The notes under the pieces are model-generated. The model was not told the DNA's origin and ran no database searches. It worked only from the letters and a program-made list of their open reading frames with translations. From Solirubrobacterales bacterium (GTDB lineage Bacteria; Actinomycetota; Thermoleophilia; Solirubrobacterales; Solirubrobacteraceae), in contig WQXW01000041.1 in assembly GCA_009781575.1 (NCBI GenBank), positions 1 through 9,628 of the forward strand: DNA of 9,628 nt. Reading direction: 5' to 3'. Of this stretch, positions 6,199 through 9,628 are shown in pieces. Every line of letters begins with the position of its first letter. Within the stretch, counting starts at the first letter, position 1. A program made the position numbers and the translations under genes.

Positions 6199-7635
6199 AT
6201 GAGCTCATCTCCCACAGCCGTGGTGCTGGCGGCCGGGCAGGGCACGCGCATGCGCTCGGAGCTGCCCAAGGTGTTGCACGAGCTCTGTGGGCGCCCGCTG
6301 GTGCTCTGGCCGGTGCTGGCCGCCCAGGAGGCCGGCGCCGGCAGGGTGGTGGTGGTCGACTCGCCGCGCCGCGCGCTCGCGCCGGTGCTGCCGGCGGGCG
6401 TGGAGCTGGCCGTGCAGGAGGTGCCCGACGGCACCGGCGGCGCGGTGATCGCGGCGCAGAGCCACATCGCGCGCGAGGAGCCGGTGCTGATCCTGAGCGG
6501 CGACGTGCCGCTGCTGGGCGCCGAGCAGATCGGGGCGCTCCTGGGCGCGCACGCGCGCCTCGGGGCGAGCGCGACGATGGCCACCGCGCTGCTGGAGGAC
6601 CCCCGCGGCTACGGGCGCGTGGTCCGCGGCGAGGACGGCTCGGTGGAGCGCGTGGTCGAGACCAAGGTCGCCGGCGACGCGCAGACCGCCGAGCTCGAGA
6701 TCCACGAGGTCAACAGCGGCATCTTCGTGTTCGACGGGCGCGCGCTGCTGGACGCGCTGCCCAAGCTGCGCCCCGACAACGCGCAGGGCGAGCTGTACCT
6801 GCCGCAGGTGCTCGAGCTCGTGCGCGCAGCCGGCGGGCGCGTGGCGGCGCACCCGATCGACGACCCCACGGCGCTGCTCGGGATCAACGACCGGGTGGCG
6901 CTGGCGCAGGTGCGCGCGATCGCGCAGCGGCGCATCAACGAGCGCCACATGCTCGACGGCGTCACGATTGTCGATCCCTCCCACGCGGAGATCGACGTGG
7001 AGGTGCGCATCGGCGCCGACGCGCGGATCGAGCCGGACACCCAGCTGCGGGGCGCCACCACCGTCGGCGCGCGCGCCTCGGTGGGGCCCCGCACGACGGC
7101 GATCGACTCCCACATCGGCGAGCGCGCGTGCGTGCGGGTGGCCTGGCTCGAGCGCGCCCGCGTGGGCGACGGCGTGCAGGTGGGACCGTTCGCGTACCTG
7201 CGTCCCGGCACGGTGGTGCGCGAGCACGGCAAGGTCGGCACCTTCGTGGAGGTCAAGAACTCCACCATCGGCGCGCGCACCAAGGTGCCCCACCTCTCCT
7301 ACATCGGCGACGCCGACGTGGGCGAGGACTCCAACCTGGGCGCGTCCACGATCACCGCCAACTACGACGGCGACGCCAAGCACCGCACCACGATCGGCAG
7401 CGGCGTCAAGGGCGGCGTCGACACCTCGCTCGTGGCGCCGGTGCGCGTGGGCGACGGCGCCTACACGGCGGCCGGCTCGGTGATCACCGAGGACGTGCCC
7501 GACGGCGCGCTCGGCATGGCGCGCGCGCGCCAGGAGAACATCGAGGGCTACGCGCGCCGGCGCCGCGAGCGCCACGCGCAGCCCGAGCGCCCCGAGCGCC
7601 CCAAGCACGCGCCCGCCCCACCCCCGGCGGCGTAG
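6199..7635 (+). CDS. glmU: Bifunctional UDP-N-acetylglucosamine pyrophosphorylase / glucosamine-1-phosphate N-acetyltransferase
   Basis: GlmU acetylates glucosamine-1-phosphate and then transfers UMP to make UDP-GlcNAc, the precursor of peptidoglycan. The N-terminal half is a nucleotidyltransferase: LAAGQGTRM at 10-18 with Lys24, DGTGGA at 77-82, metal-binding Asp102 in SGDVPLL, EVNSGIFVF, and GINDR with Asn230. The C-terminal half is a left-handed beta-helix of hexapeptide repeats with the acetyltransferase signature: KVGTFVEVKNSTIG, VPHLSYIGD with the expected catalytic base His365, TITANYDGD and LVAPVRVGDGAYTAAGS. At 478 residues it is slightly longer than E. coli GlmU (456). The extra length is an Arg/Pro/Ala tail from about residue 450, including a PER-PER-PKH repeat; tails rich in Pro and charged residues are common in actinobacterial GlmU. 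The ATG at 6199 sits just before the first beta strand. Confidence 0.96.
   Translation: MSSSPTAVVLAAGQGTRMRSELPKVLHELCGRPLVLWPVLAAQEAGAGRVVVVDSPRRALAPVLPAGVELAVQEVPDGTGGAVIAAQSHIAREEPVLILSGDVPLLGAEQIGALLGAHARLGASATMATALLEDPRGYGRVVRGEDGSVERVVETKVAGDAQTAELEIHEVNSGIFVFDGRALLDALPKLRPDNAQGELYLPQVLELVRAAGGRVAAHPIDDPTALLGINDRVALAQVRAIAQRRINERHMLDGVTIVDPSHAEIDVEVRIGADARIEPDTQLRGATTVGARASVGPRTTAIDSHIGERACVRVAWLERARVGDGVQVGPFAYLRPGTVVREHGKVGTFVEVKNSTIGARTKVPHLSYIGDADVGEDSNLGASTITANYDGDAKHRTTIGSGVKGGVDTSLVAPVRVGDGAYTAAGSVITEDVPDGALGMARARQENIEGYARRRRERHAQPERPERPKHAPAPPPAA
7582..7608 (+). repeat. 9-bp tandem repeat in the glmU tail
   Basis: CCCGAGCGC occurs twice in direct succession (7582-7590, 7591-7599), followed by a diverged third copy CCCAAGCAC (7600-7608). 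In frame these encode Pro-Glu-Arg, Pro-Glu-Arg and Pro-Lys-His in the disordered C-terminal tail of GlmU. The unit looks like a replication-slippage duplication. Confidence 0.7.
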
Positions 7636-7650
7636 GTCGTTTTGGGCGTT

Positions 7651-7656
7651 TACACT
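7651..7656 (+). promoter_or_regulatory. Candidate -10 hexamer for prs
   Basis: TACACT, in the T-rich GTTTACACT, lies 10 nt before the prs ATG at 7667, inside the 31-nt glmU-prs gap. No -35 match is found. If used, transcription would begin within about 4 nt of the start codon. The only Shine-Dalgarno candidate, GAG at 7664-7666, is poor, which fits near-leaderless translation. Confidence 0.4.
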
Positions 7657-7666
7657 GCGAGCTGAG

Positions 7667-8692
7667 ATGAGCGCGATCGACACGCGCACCCACGAGGCCG
7701 GGACCAGCCTCCCGATCGACTACAACAAGCGGCTCATGCTCTTCGCGGGGCGCGCGAGCCGGCAGCTGGCGGGCGACATCGCGGACAAGCTGAACCTCGA
7801 CCTCGGCCCGGTCACGCTGAAGACCTTCTCCAACGGCGAGGTCTACTGCCGCTACGAGGAGTCGATCAGGGGCGCGGACGTGTTCATCATCCAGTCGACC
7901 TGTGGCAACCCGCAGACCGGCGTGACCGCCAACGACTCGCTCATGGAGCTGATGTTCATGATCGAGGCCGCCGTGGGCGCCTCCGCGCACCGCGTGATCG
8001 CGGTGACCCCGTGGTTCGGCTACTCGCGCCAGGACAAGAAGTCGGCGCCCCGCGAGCCGATCTCCGCGCGCTTGGTGGCGCGCATGCTGGAGGCCGCGGG
8101 CGCGGACCGCGTGCTGACCATGGATCTGCACGCCGGCCAGATCCAGGGCTTCTTCTCCAAGCCGGTCGACCACATGACCGCGCTCTTCATGCTGACCCAG
8201 TACTTCTCCGATCTCAACCTGCCCGACCTCGTGGTGGTGGCGCCCGACGCGGGCAGGGTGAAGCTCAACAAGAAGTTCGCCTCCAAGATCGGCGCGGAGC
8301 TGGCGATCCTCGACAAGGAGCGACCCGCCCAGCAGGTCGCCGAGATCGGCTACGTGATCGGCGACGTGAAGGGCAAGACCGCGGTGATCGTGGACGACAT
8401 GATCGACACCGCCGGCACGCTGAAGGCGGCGGCGCTGACGGTGCGCGAGGAAGGCGCCACGCGCGTGTACGCCGCGGCCACCCACGCGGTGATGTCGGGC
8501 GACGCGTTCGAGAACCTCGAACACGCCGAGCTCGAGGAGATCGTGGTGACCGACACGATCCCGATGCGGCCGGGCCACCCGCGCAACATACGCGTGCTGC
8601 CGTGCGCCGAGCTGCTGACCGACTCGATCCGCAGGATCTTCATCGACGACTCGGTGAGCGAAGTGTTCGGCGGCGAGAACCAGCTTTTCTGA
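7667..8692 (+). CDS. prs: Ribose-phosphate pyrophosphokinase (PRPP synthetase)
   Basis: Makes phosphoribosyl pyrophosphate from ribose-5-phosphate and ATP, feeding purine, pyrimidine, NAD, histidine and tryptophan synthesis. It is a class I enzyme of 341 residues. FSNGE occurs at 54-58. The flexible catalytic loop TPWFGYSRQDKKSAPREPIS includes RQDKK at 121-125. The metal-binding MDLHAGQIQGFF has Asp153 and His155. VVVAPDAG is at 189-196, and the PRPP loop VDDMIDTAGT at 242-251. Compared with about 315 residues in well-studied homologues, there is an N-terminal extension of about 20 residues before the first core strand (RLMLFAGRASRQLA). The Met inside that strand would be too late as a start, so ATG 7667 is kept. 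The C-terminus ends GGENQLF. The neighbours glmU and rplY are its usual partners in Gram-positive genomes. Confidence 0.97.
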   Translation: MSAIDTRTHEAGTSLPIDYNKRLMLFAGRASRQLAGDIADKLNLDLGPVTLKTFSNGEVYCRYEESIRGADVFIIQSTCGNPQTGVTANDSLMELMFMIEAAVGASAHRVIAVTPWFGYSRQDKKSAPREPISARLVARMLEAAGADRVLTMDLHAGQIQGFFSKPVDHMTALFMLTQYFSDLNLPDLVVVAPDAGRVKLNKKFASKIGAELAILDKERPAQQVAEIGYVIGDVKGKTAVIVDDMIDTAGTLKAAALTVREEGATRVYAAATHAVMSGDAFENLEHAELEEIVVTDTIPMRPGHPRNIRVLPCAELLTDSIRRIFIDDSVSEVFGGENQLF

Positions 8693-8700
8693 GCCTGAGC

Positions 8701-9147
8701 GTGGGCCGCGCCAGGCGCATCGCGCTCATCGCCCTCGCGGTGGTGCTCTTTTTGGCGCTCAGCGGGGTGCTGGCGCGCTTCCTCACCGTGGAGAACCTCG
8801 AACGGGACGAAGAGCTCGCGCTGCTCCAGGCGCAGGCGCGCGGAAACGCGTCGGGCATGCTGGCGCACCTGCACGGCTGCCGCCAGGACCCCTCGTGCGT
8901 GGCCACGGTGCAGGCCGACGCGCGCACGCTGCGCCGCCCCGGCGCGGTGAAGATCGTCATGCTGACCTCCCCCACCGCCTATTCGCTCGGCGGCGCCACC
9001 GGCACCACACGGCTTGCGTGGACCGTGATCGGCCAATTCCCGGTGGTCCAGTGCGTGCGCGTGCGCCGCGAAGGCAGCTTCCTCGCCGGCATCTCCCTGA
9101 AGCTGCTCTCGGTGAGCGCGCCAATCGCCAAAACGGCCGAATGCTGA
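8701..9147 (+). CDS. Small membrane-anchored protein with four cysteines, unknown function
   Basis: A 148-residue protein that I do not recognise. Residues about 7-28 form a single transmembrane helix (IALIALAVVLFLALSGVLARFL) after a basic start (Arg3, Arg5, Arg6), predicting N-in/C-out topology. An amphipathic Glu/Leu/Gln-rich stretch (about 31-47) follows, then a small extracytoplasmic domain with four cysteines: Cys60 and Cys66 in GCRQDPSC, Cys118 in VVQCVRV, and Cys148 as the last residue. An even number of exported cysteines suggests two disulfides, but pairing is inference. A beta-rich second half (AVKIVMLTS, TTRLAWTVIG, CVRVRREG) is visible. The GTG at 8701 is the first good start, 8 nt after the prs stop. 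No strong ribosome binding site is seen, so coupling to prs is likely. It interrupts the usual prs-rplY adjacency. Confidence 0.78.
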   Translation: MGRARRIALIALAVVLFLALSGVLARFLTVENLERDEELALLQAQARGNASGMLAHLHGCRQDPSCVATVQADARTLRRPGAVKIVMLTSPTAYSLGGATGTTRLAWTVIGQFPVVQCVRVRREGSFLAGISLKLLSVSAPIAKTAEC

Positions 9148-9159
9148 GCGCCCGCGGAC

Positions 9160-9183
9160 GCGCGCGTGGCTGCGCGCGTGGCT
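9160..9183 (+). repeat. 12-bp tandem repeat in the gap before rplY
   Basis: GCGCGCGTGGCT occurs twice back to back (9160-9171, 9172-9183), followed by GTGCGCGGC, which may be a decayed third unit. It lies in the 85-nt gap after the four-cysteine protein gene. No T-tract terminator is present there, so rplY may receive read-through transcription as well. Confidence 0.6.
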
Positions 9184-9216
9184 GTGCGCGGCGCGCGAGG
9201 GCCGTGTTGGCGCTGC

Positions 9217-9222
9217 TACAGT
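9217..9222 (+). promoter_or_regulatory. Candidate extended -10 promoter element for rplY
   Basis: TACAGT preceded by TGC (an extended -10) lies 10 nt before the rplY ATG at 9233, the same geometry as at prs. No -35 is apparent and no Shine-Dalgarno sequence lies between it and the start codon, pointing to a near-leaderless transcript. Confidence 0.42.
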
Positions 9223-9232
9223 CGTCCGTCGC

Positions 9233-9628
9233 ATGGCGGCGGAGGAATCGACACCCAAGCTCGCGGTACAGAGCCGCGAGGCGGGCGGGTCGCGCGCGGC
9301 GCGGCGGCTGCGGCGCGCCGGTCGCGTGCCGGGCGTGCTGTACGGCGGCGACGGCGAGCCGGTGTGCTTCGAGGTGGACGCGCGCGAGCTTCGCATGGCG
9401 CTGGCCCATTCGAGCGCGCTGCTCGATGTGAGCGTCGACAGCGGGCAGCCCACCCCTGTGGTGCTCAAGGAAGCCCAGCGCCACCCCGTGCGTGGCGAAA
9501 CCGTGCACGTCGACCTGTTGCGCGTGCGCCTCGATCGGCCGATCCACGCCACGGTGACGCTCGAGCTCGTGGGCGCCGAGGAGGCCGCCGGGGTCAAGGC
9601 GGGCGGCGTGCTGGAGCACGTGACCCGC
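9233..9628 (+). CDS. rplY: Large-subunit ribosomal protein bL25 (CTC/TL5 type), N-terminal part
   Basis: The first 132 codons of bL25, the 5S rRNA-binding protein of the large ribosomal subunit; the frame is open at the right edge of the window. After a short leader (MAAEESTPKLAVQSRE) comes the conserved RNA-binding stretch RAARRLRRAGRVPGVLYGG, then VVLKEAQRHPVRGETVHVDL, the hallmark core of the family. From about residue 105 (PIHATVTLELVGAEEAAGVKAGG) the sequence enters the second beta domain. This is therefore the long CTC/TL5 form, about 200 residues in relatives, not the 94-residue E. coli form. The ATG at 9233 places the family core at the usual distance from the N-terminus. In many Gram-positive genomes the next gene is pth (peptidyl-tRNA hydrolase), which would lie outside this window. 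Confidence 0.93.
   Translation, partial: MAAEESTPKLAVQSREAGGSRAARRLRRAGRVPGVLYGGDGEPVCFEVDARELRMALAHSSALLDVSVDSGQPTPVVLKEAQRHPVRGETVHVDLLRVRLDRPIHATVTLELVGAEEAAGVKAGGVLEHVTR

Noticed and set aside
6108..7670. 520-codon + strand frame overlapping glmU
   Set aside because: It starts inside the tRNA gene and is an Arg/Gly/Ala-rich shadow of glmU, which carries all expected catalytic motifs.
9148..9232. Terminator or riboswitch in the gap before rplY
   Set aside because: The gap is GC-rich with a short tandem repeat but has no T tract and no recognisable aptamer or leader pattern.

Overview
The window looks like an ordinary stretch of core chromosome from a very GC-rich actinobacterium. GC richness, gene order and protein style (PucR-type regulator with a C-terminal helix-turn-helix, short MetRS, CTC-type bL25) suggest the Thermoleophilia/Solirubrobacterales. 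That placement is inference from style, not from a marker-gene comparison. All protein genes and the one tRNA gene lie on the + strand. There are no insertion sequences, phage genes, CRISPR arrays or rRNA.

Layout. Positions 1-805 hold the 3' part of metG (methionyl-tRNA synthetase). Next comes a tightly packed run: tatD (metal-dependent DNase family), rsmA (16S rRNA dimethyladenosine transferase), ispE (non-mevalonate isoprenoid kinase), a 70-residue two-helix membrane protein and a PucR/CdaR-type regulator. The spacing (1-7 bp overlaps or gaps of a few bases) implies one translationally coupled operon. It ends at a strong intrinsic terminator near 5016-5050, which sits in the only clearly T-rich island of the window. 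A secreted lipoprotein gene follows (5154-6044), then tRNA-Gln(UUG) at 6074-6146 with its own likely promoter. After that come glmU (UDP-GlcNAc synthesis), prs (PRPP synthetase), a small membrane-anchored protein with four cysteines, and the 5' part of rplY (ribosomal protein bL25), which runs off the right edge.

The genes serve basic growth: tRNA charging, ribosome maturation and structure, isoprenoid precursors, cell-wall UDP-sugar and PRPP supply. The metG-tatD-rsmA-ispE and glmU-prs-rplY orders are widely conserved in Gram-positive bacteria.

I found no previously undescribed system. The most interesting items are modest. A TANNNT hexamer lies 10-12 nt before each gene that follows a real gap (lipoprotein, glmU, prs, rplY, and the tRNA itself), suggesting near-leaderless transcription. 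Two unrecognised small membrane proteins sit inside core operons. The terminator stem contains a perfect 14-bp palindrome. The long open frames on the - strand are GC-rich shadows of the + strand genes.
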